DNA from: Methanosphaerula subterraneus
GTDB lineage: Archaea > Halobacteriota > Methanomicrobia > Methanomicrobiales > Methanospirillaceae
NCBI RefSeq assembly: GCF_052055875.1
Contig: NZ_CP170508.1
Location: forward strand, 434,001-498,000
Length of the DNA stretch: 64,000 bases
Reading direction: 5' to 3'
The position numbers were made by a program, and so were the translations under genes. Within the stretch, counting starts at the first letter, position 1, and every line of letters starts with the position of its first letter. Below, piece by piece: positions 50,774 through 60,085 of this stretch. The notes beneath the pieces are model-generated. The model saw only the letters and a program-made list of their open reading frames with translations, ran no database searches and was not told where the DNA came from.

Positions 50774-53700
50774 TCAACTCTCCACAGGTTCAGGGGTCTG
50801 GGGTTCACTAGGCTCTTTGAAGGCAGATGATGCCGTTCCATCTGAAAGTTTTACAACAGTCGTCCCCCGAACCTCCTCTGTCAGCATCGCCTCTGTCGCT
50901 GGATGGCAGGTGAAGTACAACACCTGGTGCCGGCATGCCAGTTCACCGATCGCTCGGCAGGCTTGACGAGAGCGTTCCGCGTCAAAGTTGACGAGGACAT
51001 CATCGAAGATCACTGGCAGCGATGAGGCTGTCTGGGTGTATTCATCGATATAGCCAAACCGGATCGCTAGATAAACCTGTTCAGCCAAACCTCGACTTAA
51101 CTGGGGGATCTCCTTCTGGCGCTCCCCTGCCTCCACGATCACTGGTTGGGATGATCCGAGCGGGTACTGGATGCGGAGATACCGACCCCCTGTGATCGCC
51201 TGCAGGTACTCCGATGCACGCCGTACAACAGCGGGCTGCCGTTCCTGCTCGTAGTAGGCAACCGTCTTCTGAAGCATATCCTGCGCGATCATCAGTCGGA
51301 TCCAGTTCCGTGTCCTGTCATGAACCTGTTCCATCTTATCGGCTCGTTCAAGGGCAAGCTTTGACTGATCCTGCGAGGACTCCAACTGGTTCAGTTCAGA
51401 TTGCAACTGGCCAATACTCCGGTCGATCTTCTCTTTCTGTCCGGCGAGGGAAACCTTCGCAGCCTCCAATTGATCAATCTTCAGACGGAGTTCCTCTGGC
51501 TGAATCAACGCCAGTTCATGAATATAGGTTTCAAGTGATTCTCCTGTCCCAACCTGAAGCCGAATTCGCTTCCTCGTAACCCGGATGTTCTCCTGAAGTG
51601 CCGAACGCTGCTGCCAATCCTTTGACTTTCGGAGGAATTCATCGATAGAGGTACTCTCCCCTGACGAGAGGAGGGTGGCGATCTCAGCGTCTTTATCAAC
51701 AAGGGCAATTCGGACCTTCTCGAGCTCGCTTTCGATCCGCATTCTGTCACGCTGGTGAGCTTTGAGGTCTACAGATCGTTTCTCCATCTGGTCTGCGGAC
51801 GCTTCACACGCCTCTAGAAGAGTATCCAGTGATACAGCGCCGGAAGTCTCAACCGACCGACCGCAGTCATCGAGCAGTTGTTGTGTGGCCGCCTCAAAGT
51901 CAACAATTGACTGTGAGAGTCGGCTAACACGTGCCCTGATACCGTCGAGCGAAATAAGCCGTTCGCGGGCCAGATCTATCCGACCAAGCATATCTCGAAC
52001 AGCCTTCGGTGATGCATCCGCATCCAGCCCCAGAGGAAGGATGGTTGACCCCCATGCAGTCCGGAGCGTCATCTCCTCGCTCCTCATCGATTCGATGGCG
52101 GTGTTCAACTCATCGATCTGGGATCTAATCGACCCGAGTGCAGTCTCTCTGGTGCTCATCTCCCGTTTCAGCCGGCTCATCTCCTTGAGTAAACCCTCGG
52201 AATCCCGCAGTTCCTCCTCGAGCTGGGCAAGGTCGGCCGGATTCGGAAAACGATTGATACCCACAGCACGGGCGTCCGCGATGAGTTGGGCACTCTGTGT
52301 AGAAAGTTCTCGTTCAGCAGTGGTAATCAGGTCGGCCAGGCTTTGGATATTCTCCATGGCCCCAGCAAGATCAGTCTCAACAGACGATGCTGGTCGTCGG
52401 GCAGCCTGTATGTAGACTCCAGCGGCGGCGAGCATAACGATGAATGCCACTGCTCCCGCCGCTGCCGCACCGGTCAGCAAGCCGGTAAATAGCACAAGGA
52501 CACCCGCTCCGCCCATTAGAAAGACAGGCCACTGTGGGATCGGTGAAGAAAGAGGCATCGTCTCGCGACGCATGGCCGCCTGCTCCCGGAGCCGGGCTAG
52601 ATCACTCTGTTTCTTATCAAAGGACGCGAGCTCGGCCTTGAGCCGTGTCACAGTGGAAAGGTGCACCCGCACTTCGTCAGGCGTCATGGAGACGGAGATC
52701 TCCTCCTGCTGCTTCCTGAAGTCGTCCACCTCCAACGTTAGCCGGTGAGCGTCCTTCTTCTCCCCTGTGAGTGCTGATTCGCTGACCTGGCGTTGCGCGG
52801 CCACAGTCAAGGCAGCTTCCTCGTACTGGTCGACTTCCAGTCTTAGAAGGCCTGATCTTGTTCCCCAGGCTCGCAGACGTTCCTCATCCCATTCATCCCC
52901 GATCTCCGCGAGGCGGTCTTTGAGATCGCGGGAGGCTAACTGCCCCCGTTCCTCGGTCTCCCGCAGGTCTTCAAGGTTCTTCCTGTAACTCTCTATTTGT
53001 CGGTAAATCTGCTTGATCGCGTTGCGATGCACCAGCAGAGATTCATCTATCTCGATCGCCTGCTCATCGTTTAGGCTCTGCTCACGGTCCTTTTCGAGTT
53101 TAACCTGTTGATCATGAAGGTGTTGTAGGCCCTCTTGGAAACGATTTATAGTTGTGGTTCCATCCTCAGGGAAGGAGGTCATCGCGGGCAGAGTTGCCAG
53201 TTCCTCCTGCGCCACTGAGAGTTCTTGCCAGTCAGACCAAGCTCCGGAGAGCATATTCTGTCGGGCGAGCGCTCGATCTGTGTCGGTTCGCTCTTCCTCA
53301 ATCCGGGCGCTCGCCATTTGGAATTCCTCCAAGGCGGCGATCTTCTCGTTGAACAGGATGGTTCGGGCCTGAAGTTCGCGGAGGGTACTGTCTGTCCCCT
53401 CAATCTCCCTCAAGAGTGAATTGATTAGAGGTTTACTCCCTCCTGATTTGAAGAGTTTAGCAGCTTCCTCATCAAGACTGTCATGGATCCCAGTCAGGGA
53501 GATGTCACCAAGGCCGGCAGCTGCGTTAAAGAGTGCCTGTTTAATTTCGTCCGACTCAATAGTCCTGTACTCCTCGAGTTCCGAGAGTCCAAAGGCGAAA
53601 ATATTCGTATATACATTCTGTTTGGCCCCGCCGAGAATCCGGTCGAGAACCTCGTCGCTGCCGACCGTCCCATCCGGCAGCATAACACGGGAATGCTTGT

Positions 53701-53977
53701 AGTGGTGGTGGCGCTCGACAACAAACCGGATGCCGGATTCGTCACGGAGGACAAGCCGTCCTCCATGCTCTCCTCCTTCAATGGGTGCATAGTGATTGAC
53801 GTTCTTCTTCTGCTTGAAACTGGGGAAGTCAAAAAGTATCCGTTGGATGAAGGCCAGGAGGGTCGACTTTCCTGCTTCGTTCGCCCCCTGAATCACAATC
53901 AGACCGGGGCCAAGGTTCCCGATATGGAAATTGTGGAACCGGCCGAACCCGTCAATGGCGATCTCTTCAATCTGCAT
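50774..53977 (-). CDS. YhaN/SbcC-like coiled-coil ATPase
   Basis: A 1,067-residue SMC/Rad50-type ATPase. The N-terminal half ATPase has Walker A GANEAGKST (31-39). Long coiled coils (about 200-480 and 560-900) are interrupted by a pair of membrane-like helices (about 490-530, WPVFLMGGAGVLVLFTGLL), a feature of YhaN. The C-terminal half has Walker B VIFDDVLVNFDAER. With the overlapping SbcD-like nuclease it should form an SbcCD/Mre11-Rad50-like complex acting on DNA ends. I chose ATG 53977 because GGAGG lies seven bases upstream; it overlaps the nuclease stop by 11 nt. Confidence 0.87.
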   Translation of the reverse strand: MQIEEIAIDGFGRFHNFHIGNLGPGLIVIQGANEAGKSTLLAFIQRILFDFPSFKQKKNVNHYAPIEGGEHGGRLVLRDESGIRFVVERHHHYKHSRVMLPDGTVGSDEVLDRILGGAKQNVYTNIFAFGLSELEEYRTIESDEIKQALFNAAAGLGDISLTGIHDSLDEEAAKLFKSGGSKPLINSLLREIEGTDSTLRELQARTILFNEKIAALEEFQMASARIEEERTDTDRALARQNMLSGAWSDWQELSVAQEELATLPAMTSFPEDGTTTINRFQEGLQHLHDQQVKLEKDREQSLNDEQAIEIDESLLVHRNAIKQIYRQIESYRKNLEDLRETEERGQLASRDLKDRLAEIGDEWDEERLRAWGTRSGLLRLEVDQYEEAALTVAAQRQVSESALTGEKKDAHRLTLEVDDFRKQQEEISVSMTPDEVRVHLSTVTRLKAELASFDKKQSDLARLREQAAMRRETMPLSSPIPQWPVFLMGGAGVLVLFTGLLTGAAAAGAVAFIVMLAAAGVYIQAARRPASSVETDLAGAMENIQSLADLITTAERELSTQSAQLIADARAVGINRFPNPADLAQLEEELRDSEGLLKEMSRLKREMSTRETALGSIRSQIDELNTAIESMRSEEMTLRTAWGSTILPLGLDADASPKAVRDMLGRIDLARERLISLDGIRARVSRLSQSIVDFEAATQQLLDDCGRSVETSGAVSLDTLLEACEASADQMEKRSVDLKAHQRDRMRIESELEKVRIALVDKDAEIATLLSSGESTSIDEFLRKSKDWQQRSALQENIRVTRKRIRLQVGTGESLETYIHELALIQPEELRLKIDQLEAAKVSLAGQKEKIDRSIGQLQSELNQLESSQDQSKLALERADKMEQVHDRTRNWIRLMIAQDMLQKTVAYYEQERQPAVVRRASEYLQAITGGRYLRIQYPLGSSQPVIVEAGERQKEIPQLSRGLAEQVYLAIRFGYIDEYTQTASSLPVIFDDVLVNFDAERSRQACRAIGELACRHQVLYFTCHPATEAMLTEEVRGTTVVKLSDGTASSAFKEPSEPQTPEPVES

Positions 53978-55259
53978 GGTAATCCTCCAGCATTCTGTCG
54001 AGAAGGATTGCTTCGGCTTCATCGATCAGAGTGGTGAGATCCTCTGAAGGATTGAGGTTGCAGTACCTTTTCCAGCGGAAGTTTGTAAGGAGAGGCGTAA
54101 AGGTGGTTTGCATCCGTTGCTGCTCCTCGGCATCTCCTCGGATTTGGTCAGAAAACCGAAGGAGATCTCCTATGAAGTCCTGACGGGTCAGTAACTGCTC
54201 GCGTTCAACGGGCGGGCGTGTTTGGTCTGTGATGCGCTCAAGCCAAACAAAGGGCGGTTCCAAACCCTCCTCGTTGCGAAGGGCTACGAGGAGATCATCA
54301 ACCCTGCCATGCAGATCTTGGTGAAGCGGACCTTTCCCAGCCAGGGTGACACGGCAGATGAGGGAACGCCCTCCAGCCTCTTCCTGTTTGGCGTCGAGAT
54401 CAGTAAGAATTCGATCCTGCAATTCATTTATCGTCTCGATTCCGTCGATTCGGATCTCAATCTCGCACCACCTGATCGTGTCGGTCTCCAGGAATTCTGG
54501 TTGGCATTGCCCTTGCACCACCTTCACGAGGAAGCAACCGCGGGGACCTGCCTCATTTATGTCACGGCCCTGAGGGTTCCCAGCATAGACCACAGTTGGA
54601 GTCTGGTCGTGGAGAATGGATTTAGCATGAATATGTCCGAGGGCCCAATAGTCATAGTTTAAGGCGAACAGATCTGGTAGTTTGCAGGGTGCATACGGTT
54701 GATGGCCGGTATCAGACCCGATGTTACAGTGAACAAGGCCGATGGTTGTAGGCCATCCCTCCTCTCGAATGGGGAGGTTTCGGATTAGATTCTTCTGAAC
54801 CGATCCCGTTGGATGGCTGACCCCGATGACCTGTGCTAAATGATCATTATCACGTTTGTATGGGATCACTTCAGGGGTATCAGAGAAGATATGAATTTCA
54901 TCGGGATACCGGAGGCGGGCCGACCAACTATTGAGTGGGTCGTGGTTCCCATGGACAATGAATGACTGAATTCCTTCCCTGGAGAGACGAACTAGCCCAT
55001 TCCGGAGGTGGAGCTGTGCCCTTAAACTTTTATCAACTCCGTCATAAACGTCACCTGCGATCAACAAGAAGTCAACATTGTGGGCGATAGCCTGATCGAT
55101 GATTGAATCGAATGCAGCGAACGTCGTATTGGAAAGATGCTCATGAAGCCTCTTATTCTGTGCGAAGAGTCCTCGAAATGGGCTGTCAAGATGGAGATCA
55201 GCACAGTGAATGAACTTCAGAGGGGTCTCATTGCAGGTAGAGATAGGGGATGAAGTCAT
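53967..55259 (-). CDS. YhaO/SbcD-like DNA exonuclease (metallophosphoesterase)
   Basis: A 430-residue calcineurin-like nuclease of the SbcD/Mre11/YhaO group. Motifs in order are FIHCADLHLDSPF (D21, H23), LIAGDVYDG, VHGNHDP, GLVHCNIG and ALGHIHAK. The C-terminal capping domain follows and the stop overlaps the YhaN-like gene by 11 nt, a typical nuclease-ATPase pairing. I chose ATG 55259 (MTSSPIST) because a GTGATC lies close upstream; ATG 55295 and a further start are possible. Its place beside Shango and a 2H/phosphoesterase gene suggests genome defence or repair. Confidence 0.86.
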   Translation of the reverse strand: MTSSPISTCNETPLKFIHCADLHLDSPFRGLFAQNKRLHEHLSNTTFAAFDSIIDQAIAHNVDFLLIAGDVYDGVDKSLRAQLHLRNGLVRLSREGIQSFIVHGNHDPLNSWSARLRYPDEIHIFSDTPEVIPYKRDNDHLAQVIGVSHPTGSVQKNLIRNLPIREEGWPTTIGLVHCNIGSDTGHQPYAPCKLPDLFALNYDYWALGHIHAKSILHDQTPTVVYAGNPQGRDINEAGPRGCFLVKVVQGQCQPEFLETDTIRWCEIEIRIDGIETINELQDRILTDLDAKQEEAGGRSLICRVTLAGKGPLHQDLHGRVDDLLVALRNEEGLEPPFVWLERITDQTRPPVEREQLLTRQDFIGDLLRFSDQIRGDAEEQQRMQTTFTPLLTNFRWKRYCNLNPSEDLTTLIDEAEAILLDRMLEDYHAD

Positions 55260-55648
55260 GTGATCACTGGAAAAATGATATGATGAACGATTCATTGGAG
55301 ACAATAAATATGTTCCGAAACAATTCTGAAGGAAAATGAGGGCTGAATAAGGGTACACCTTGCACCTGATTTTTTAATCATTGATGATCTGTATCAGGAT
55401 GCTGAAGGTTCAAGAATTGGATGCCGAGCTCTAACAGGTACTTTAGTTGTATCTCCTTCGTCCTAACCGCCACCAACAGCCGAATCAACCAGTGCCGGCT
55501 CCCCGTTCGTATACCCTCAGAAAACAAGTGAAACGACATAATCAACCGCGGGTTAACGACTGATCCACCCGGATCCCGATAACGATCGCCACGAGCATCC
55601 ACTATTCTGATGGTAATTATTGAAGGAGATGGTGTGGCACCATGATGA
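55260..55648. other. Gene-poor gap between the nuclease and the 2H fusion gene
   Basis: About 390 bp. A minus-strand frame at 55378-55602 encodes 74 residues, with a moderately protein-like second half (LIRLLVAVRTKEIQLKYLLELGIQFLN seen in part), but it has only a GTG start and no ribosome-binding site. I regard it as a possible remnant and see nothing else. Confidence 0.25.
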
Positions 55649-56938
55649 TTAACACTCCCGAATCGTCCAGATCGGTTCCGATCTGGTTTTAATGAGATGG
55701 CAGACGAATGGAAGCGAAACCGGCTGATAGTCGACTAATTCGACGCTTACATTAATCTTCCGTTTGATCGGGTCAAAGAACGGATAACGCCGCAGATCGT
55801 TATTATGTGCATGACCATGGATCGTCCATCCATCAAACTCTGATGATTCCACCCGGGTCTTCGGGTCATGGATCAACCTGAAGTCGATGCTGGCATACTG
55901 GAGGAAGAGATCGTTCCGTGCATTCGGAAGATGTTCATCATGGTTTCCTTTAATGTAGGTGATAGTGCCATTCAATCGGCGCTGGTATTCCCTCGCCGTC
56001 TTTTCACCAACAGCGAGATCTCCTAGAAAATAGACCGTATCATCTGGCTTCACGCGATGGTTCCAGTTTCTGATCAACACTTCATCCATTTCATCAACAT
56101 TCTTCGTCGAGAATGGTCGGGCACAGTATCTGATGATATTTCTATGACCAAGATGAAGATCGCTGACGACGAACTCAGTCGGACCAGGGATATGCCTGGG
56201 GGTCGAGAGTTCAATCCCTCGGTATTTCCGGTAGAACAGGAGTGTTCTTGCATACTCCCGGCCGCTGATCGATTCCTGTCGAGATAGCCATCGTTTCTGA
56301 AGCAGATCGTACTCCTTGAGAATCATCTTCTGATTCAGCACGGTGATCCGAAGTCCGGTTGCCGGAAGATACAGGGGATTTCCATTTCTTCCATCATGTT
56401 GTTGTTTTCCAAACAAGAGGGCAAGAAGTCGGGACCAGAGAGAAGGGGATAGGTTCCTGGTCCCCTGTTCCGCTCCACTCACATAGGTCATTACGGAACG
56501 ATACATCCTATCCGAGAGATGCATTGCCAGCGTGACATGGAACCACGGGTCGTGAGAATTGCAATCCCATTGATTCTTCGGGAACGTGATTGGACAGAGG
56601 GAAGCTTGTAGCTGACGGTGGAGTGCACTCAACTCCTTCGAGGGGTCGACCTTAAAGGCAATAACCCGGCCGTGGGGAGTTTTCTTTTCATCCCAGCCCT
56701 TGATGGTGAAGGGGATATCATAGATGTTGCCCGCAGCCTTCTCGATAATGCGCTGGACATCTTTGAGATTATATCCATTCTTGAAGTCGAACGGGCCAAA
56801 GAGTGTCAGGTGAGGAACCTGGTGGCATTCTTTTCCGAGTCGGAACCGGTCTTTTACATCCCGAATAATCAAACGAAGTTTCGGATCGACATACTCTAAC
56901 CGCAATTCGATGAAGAACGGGTATGATTCCATAGCCAT
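55649..56938 (-). CDS. Fusion of 2H phosphoesterase (2'-5' RNA ligase-like) and calcineurin-like phosphoesterase
   Basis: A 429-residue two-domain protein. The N-terminal part (about 1-215) has the two His-x-Thr motifs of 2H enzymes, VPHLTLFGPF (43-45) and WFHVTLAMHL (134-136), as in LigT/2'-5' RNA ligases and cyclic phosphodiesterases. The C-terminal part (about 250-429) is a small metallophosphoesterase with VVSDLHLGH (D260, H262), FLGDLAVG, KGNHDEH (331-336) and IHGHAHNN (374-380). The combination suggests consecutive removal of a cyclic or 2'-5' phosphodiester and a phosphate monoester from RNA or a nucleotide signal. It sits on the same strand upstream of the YhaO/YhaN pair and Shango. 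The exact ATG (56938 or 56932) is uncertain. Confidence 0.8.
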   Translation of the reverse strand: MAMESYPFFIELRLEYVDPKLRLIIRDVKDRFRLGKECHQVPHLTLFGPFDFKNGYNLKDVQRIIEKAAGNIYDIPFTIKGWDEKKTPHGRVIAFKVDPSKELSALHRQLQASLCPITFPKNQWDCNSHDPWFHVTLAMHLSDRMYRSVMTYVSGAEQGTRNLSPSLWSRLLALLFGKQQHDGRNGNPLYLPATGLRITVLNQKMILKEYDLLQKRWLSRQESISGREYARTLLFYRKYRGIELSTPRHIPGPTEFVVSDLHLGHRNIIRYCARPFSTKNVDEMDEVLIRNWNHRVKPDDTVYFLGDLAVGEKTAREYQRRLNGTITYIKGNHDEHLPNARNDLFLQYASIDFRLIHDPKTRVESSEFDGWTIHGHAHNNDLRRYPFFDPIKRKINVSVELVDYQPVSLPFVCHLIKTRSEPIWTIREC

Positions 56939-57139
56939 CAATAGTAACGATATTTCCTTGAATCTATCGAATTGGTTTTAACGACTGATCTCTGGTGGAG
57001 ATGTGCGATCGTTCTACTCCGGTTATCGCCGCCAGGTCGACAGCCATTACCGAAGGCCTCGATGACAGCCGGCTCTGCAACATCAGGAATATCATTTGAT
57101 TGATGGCAAAGAAAATGAAATCGATACCCTTAATCGTAG

Positions 57140-58351
57140 GTGCGCAATACTCACCAACAGAAAACCGTGCGACATAATAGCGTTGGATATGGTCCGAGTC
57201 GGGTGGCCATCATCGGGATCGTGAGCATCATAACCGGATTGCTCCTCCCGATCTTTACTCTTGATCCGAAGGCGAGCGAGGCGCTCTCTCTAGCAGGAGT
57301 ATGGTTCCTCGTTGGGGCGTATATCTGGTATGCTCTGAACATCTTCGATCTCAGAGCAGCAGGATCAAAGGTAACAGCCATCCTGATGCTCACAATCCCT
57401 GGTGTTCTCTATCTTTCTGAACCGATCGTGAAGATGGAGGTCGTCAACAACCCCGAAGCCGCGGTCTCGATGGTGGTTACCCTTGCCCTTGGATCTATGG
57501 TCGCTTCTGGGTTTCTATGGTTACTCTCCAGACTCAAACGAGAAGCGCTCCATTTTTTTAATCGGCATGAACGACGTAAACGATGGCCGAGTGCGACCTG
57601 GGTCATTGTCTGTGTCTTCATGATCTCGTGCTATTCACTATCATTGACACCACTTTTTCCGAATGGCGGAATAGATACCGGCTCTGTTCAGGATCTCTCG
57701 GATCTACTCCAAGATGGTGGGCTGCTTCAGGATCCAGGAATACCGATACCAACAATCCTACTTCCGGCAGTCTCCTTCACATTGCCAACATCCATTCCCG
57801 AATCTCCCTCCTCCAGAAGTACCATCGACAATTCAGAGATCAGATCCCCTATTACCATCTCCTCTCCTCACGTCACTCTCCCGCAAGCGAACGGAGATAT
57901 CACGACGCTTGAGCAACGGATCTTTGCGTACACGAATCAGGAGCGGCAACAGCAGGGGCTTCCGACCCTTCAATGGGATGCGGCGCTGGCGTCAATTGCG
58001 CGAGGACACAGTCAGGATATGGTCACGAACAATTTCTTCAGCCATACGAATCTACGCGGACAGGACCCGACTGCGAGGGCATCTGCCGCAGGTTATGCTA
58101 TTCGACGCGATCTGGGCGGAAACAGATACTCAATCGGGATTGGAGAAAATATCGGCAAGATGCCGACGGGCAATGTCATTGGTCAGGGTTATGTCAATAA
58201 TGATCCCGAAAGCATTGCCCAGGCGATGGTCCAGGGCTGGATGGAAAGCCCGGGTCACCGACAGAATATCCTGAACACCCAGTATGTTCGGATCGGTGTC
58301 GGTGTCGCCTATGATGGTACGTATTATTTCGGGACACAAAACTTCATCTGA
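57140..58351 (+). CDS. Membrane protein with extracellular CAP (SCP/PR-1) domain
   Basis: A 403-residue protein with five predicted membrane helices in the first 180 residues (including IIGIVSIITGLLLPIFTL and AVSMVVTLALGSMVASGFLWLL). A Ser/Pro-rich linker follows, then a CAP domain (about 265-403). CAP features seen are IFAYTNQERQQQGLPTLQWDAALASIARGHSQDM, FFSHTNLRGQDPTARASAAGY, the central GENIG, WMESPGHRQNILNTQYVRIGVGV and the GTQNFI end, with the usual two His. Such proteins are secreted or surface-exposed; the role in archaea is unknown. No ATG precedes the first helix, so GTG 57140 is the likely start. Confidence 0.83.
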   Translation: MRNTHQQKTVRHNSVGYGPSRVAIIGIVSIITGLLLPIFTLDPKASEALSLAGVWFLVGAYIWYALNIFDLRAAGSKVTAILMLTIPGVLYLSEPIVKMEVVNNPEAAVSMVVTLALGSMVASGFLWLLSRLKREALHFFNRHERRKRWPSATWVIVCVFMISCYSLSLTPLFPNGGIDTGSVQDLSDLLQDGGLLQDPGIPIPTILLPAVSFTLPTSIPESPSSRSTIDNSEIRSPITISSPHVTLPQANGDITTLEQRIFAYTNQERQQQGLPTLQWDAALASIARGHSQDMVTNNFFSHTNLRGQDPTARASAAGYAIRRDLGGNRYSIGIGENIGKMPTGNVIGQGYVNNDPESIAQAMVQGWMESPGHRQNILNTQYVRIGVGVAYDGTYYFGTQNFI

Positions 58352-58693
58352 GCAATGCAGTGAGCCCGGTCCGGCAGCGTGCACTGCCCAGCTGAACAGA
58401 ACGCCGGCCGCCGGGACTCTTCTTCAGCAGGACGACGAGCCCGAACCGGACACCAGCTGGACCGTGGACCCAGGAGACCAGGATTACCACAGCGGCCCCG
58501 GGTCGACGGCGGCGAGCCTCTCCCGACCCCGCCGGCGCCCTTCCCCAAACCACGGCTTCCCCTGCCGAGGAACAGGATGCGAGCGCGGCCGGGTGGCTGG
58601 CGACCGGGAACGTTCCCGGTGAGGCCGTCCCGGGATACTGCTCGCCGGCACCTGGAGAATCCTATTTATGATCTTTTCGCGTATGCCTCAAGC
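58352..58693. other. Gap without a clear gene before the acidic-tail protein
   Basis: About 340 bp of GC-rich sequence. The open frame entering the next gene extends through it but reads as Arg/Pro-rich low-quality protein. Only the last dozen codons (NPIYDLFAYASS) look coding, so the true start of the next gene could be slightly upstream and non-ATG. Confidence 0.3.
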
Positions 58694-59263
58694 ATGCAGA
58701 TGGAACAGGTATTCAATGACGGATCGTCGCTCTTCTGGTACGAACCCGCCGATCTCCACCCCACGACACTGGTATTCTGGTACTCGGAATGTGGCGAAGC
58801 GGGCGGCCCGTTCGAGCTCTCGCTCCTCTTCCTCTGCACATCGTTCGACGACTTCCAGACGATGGTGCGGAACAGTGCACCGATGGCCGGGGCGCCGGTC
58901 GACGAGATCCAGGCGCTCTGGACCGACCTGAGCGACCATGCCTTCCAGGAGTCGCCCGCCACCGCCGCCGTTGGCTTCGAAGTGCAGGGCACCATCCTCG
59001 ACTACCTGGCCGATGACTATTACCAGCGACTCATGCTGGCCATGCTCGCCTTCTACTGCGAGAACAAGAACTGGCAGGACACCCTCGGACCGGAGCCGGC
59101 CGTGGTCGCGTCCCGGCTCGAAGGGAAGACGGCGCTGGCGATCCCCGGGGACGAGGACCTGGTCGCCCTCGCCATCAACCTCTTCAACAAAGGTGCGGAC
59201 GCTGAGGTGGATGTGGAGGACGAGGAAGACGAGGACGAAGACGGAGAAGAGGAAGAGGAGTGA
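58694..59263 (+). CDS. Uncharacterised protein with acidic Asp/Glu tail
   Basis: A protein of about 189 residues with no recognised domain. The body (about 1-165) is soluble and rich in aromatic residues (SSLFWYEPADLHPTTLVFWY). The C terminus is an extreme acidic tail in which the last 20 or so residues are nearly all Asp and Glu. ATG 58694 is the first sensible start, but NPIYDLFAYASS just upstream in frame also looks coding. Acidic tails of this kind occur on DNA-mimic and chaperone-like proteins; no function is proposed. It stands alone between the CAP gene and the TrmO-like gene. Confidence 0.6.
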   Translation: MQMEQVFNDGSSLFWYEPADLHPTTLVFWYSECGEAGGPFELSLLFLCTSFDDFQTMVRNSAPMAGAPVDEIQALWTDLSDHAFQESPATAAVGFEVQGTILDYLADDYYQRLMLAMLAFYCENKNWQDTLGPEPAVVASRLEGKTALAIPGDEDLVALAINLFNKGADAEVDVEDEEDEDEDGEEEEE

Positions 59264-59551
59264 GACCCCGCAGAGCCACCGGGTCCAACCCGACCATCGC
59301 CTCTGCTGCAGGGCCGGCGACGGACGTGACCGTGCCGGTACCGGTCGTCGACCAGGGGATCGTGCGAATCAGTGCAGACGTTCGCGGCGATCGCCCGGGC
59401 AGGCATGTATGTAATGCGACACCGGGATACGTGTCAGATTGGAGAGAAAGATGGAATTTATAGTGTTGAACGCACCATCCCTGGTCAATCGTAGACTCAG
59501 AGGAGTCGGAGATTGACCCATTTTGGGATTCGATGCGTTAAGACTATTCGC

Positions 59552-59568
59552 AGAGTCCTCCGGACTCT
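59552..59568 (+). terminator. Hairpin in the 59.3-59.6 kb gap
   Basis: AGAGTCC and GGACTCT form a perfect 7-bp stem with a 3-nt loop, followed by TCTCATTTCC. It lies in the roughly 400-bp gap between the acidic-tail gene and the TrmO-like gene. The rest of that gap shows no gene. It could be a terminator or RNA structure element. Confidence 0.35.
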
Positions 59569-59614
59569 TCTCATTTCCGGTTCCCCTTACCGGTGAACCA
59601 GAATTTGAGAAAAT

Positions 59615-59634
59615 CTAACTGTATAAACAGTTAG
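59615..59634. promoter_or_regulatory. Inverted repeat enclosing a TATA box upstream of the TrmO-like gene
   Basis: CTAACTGTATAAACAGTTAG has perfect 7-bp arms around TATAAA. A protein binding this repeat would occlude TBP, so it looks like an operator laid over the promoter. Transcription would begin around 59650, giving a very short or absent leader for the gene at 59668. Confidence 0.55.
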
Positions 59635-59667
59635 GTTTTCGACAATACAATCCGGCCGATCGGGTAT

Positions 59668-60042
59668 GTGCGGTCCCCCTATAAGGAGAAGCAGGATGCC
59701 CCCCAGCAGGGACGCATGTCGGATACGGTATCGGAGATCGTGATCGACGAACACTACCTCCCCGGACTTGAGGATGTGGAGACGCGATCGCACCTGATCG
59801 TCCTCTCATGGTTCGACCGGGCTGACCGGACACTGCTCAGGGCGACACCCCCGCACCGGAAGATCGAGCACGGGGTCTTTGCCACCCGCTCGCCCGACCG
59901 CCCCAACCCGGTCGCGCTTTCTGTTGTCGACCTGCTCGGGCGCGACGGAAACATGCTCCGTGTCCGCGGCCTCGATGCCCTCGACGGTACGCCGATCGTG
60001 GACATCAAACCGTATTCTCCGGATATTGATTGCGTCCCCTGA
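59668..60042 (+). CDS. TrmO/TsaA-like tRNA methyltransferase domain protein
   Basis: A 124-residue protein with the TrmO (YaeB/TsaA) core: RSPYKEKQDAPQQGR, SHLIVLSWFDRAD, then HGVFATRSPDRPNPVALSVVDLL and a DIKPYSPDID end. TrmO methylates N6-threonylcarbamoyladenosine in tRNA with SAM. The usual N-terminal strand (RPIGYV) is encoded in frame just upstream of the first canonical start (GTG 59668), but no ATG, GTG or TTG opens it before an in-frame TAG at 59632. The start is therefore unusual or the gene is slightly damaged. An inverted repeat covers the TATA box. Confidence 0.8.
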   Translation: MRSPYKEKQDAPQQGRMSDTVSEIVIDEHYLPGLEDVETRSHLIVLSWFDRADRTLLRATPPHRKIEHGVFATRSPDRPNPVALSVVDLLGRDGNMLRVRGLDALDGTPIVDIKPYSPDIDCVP

Positions 60043-60085
60043 AAGGAGGCTCGTTTTTCGACGACGATCAAAAAAGAAAGACCGG

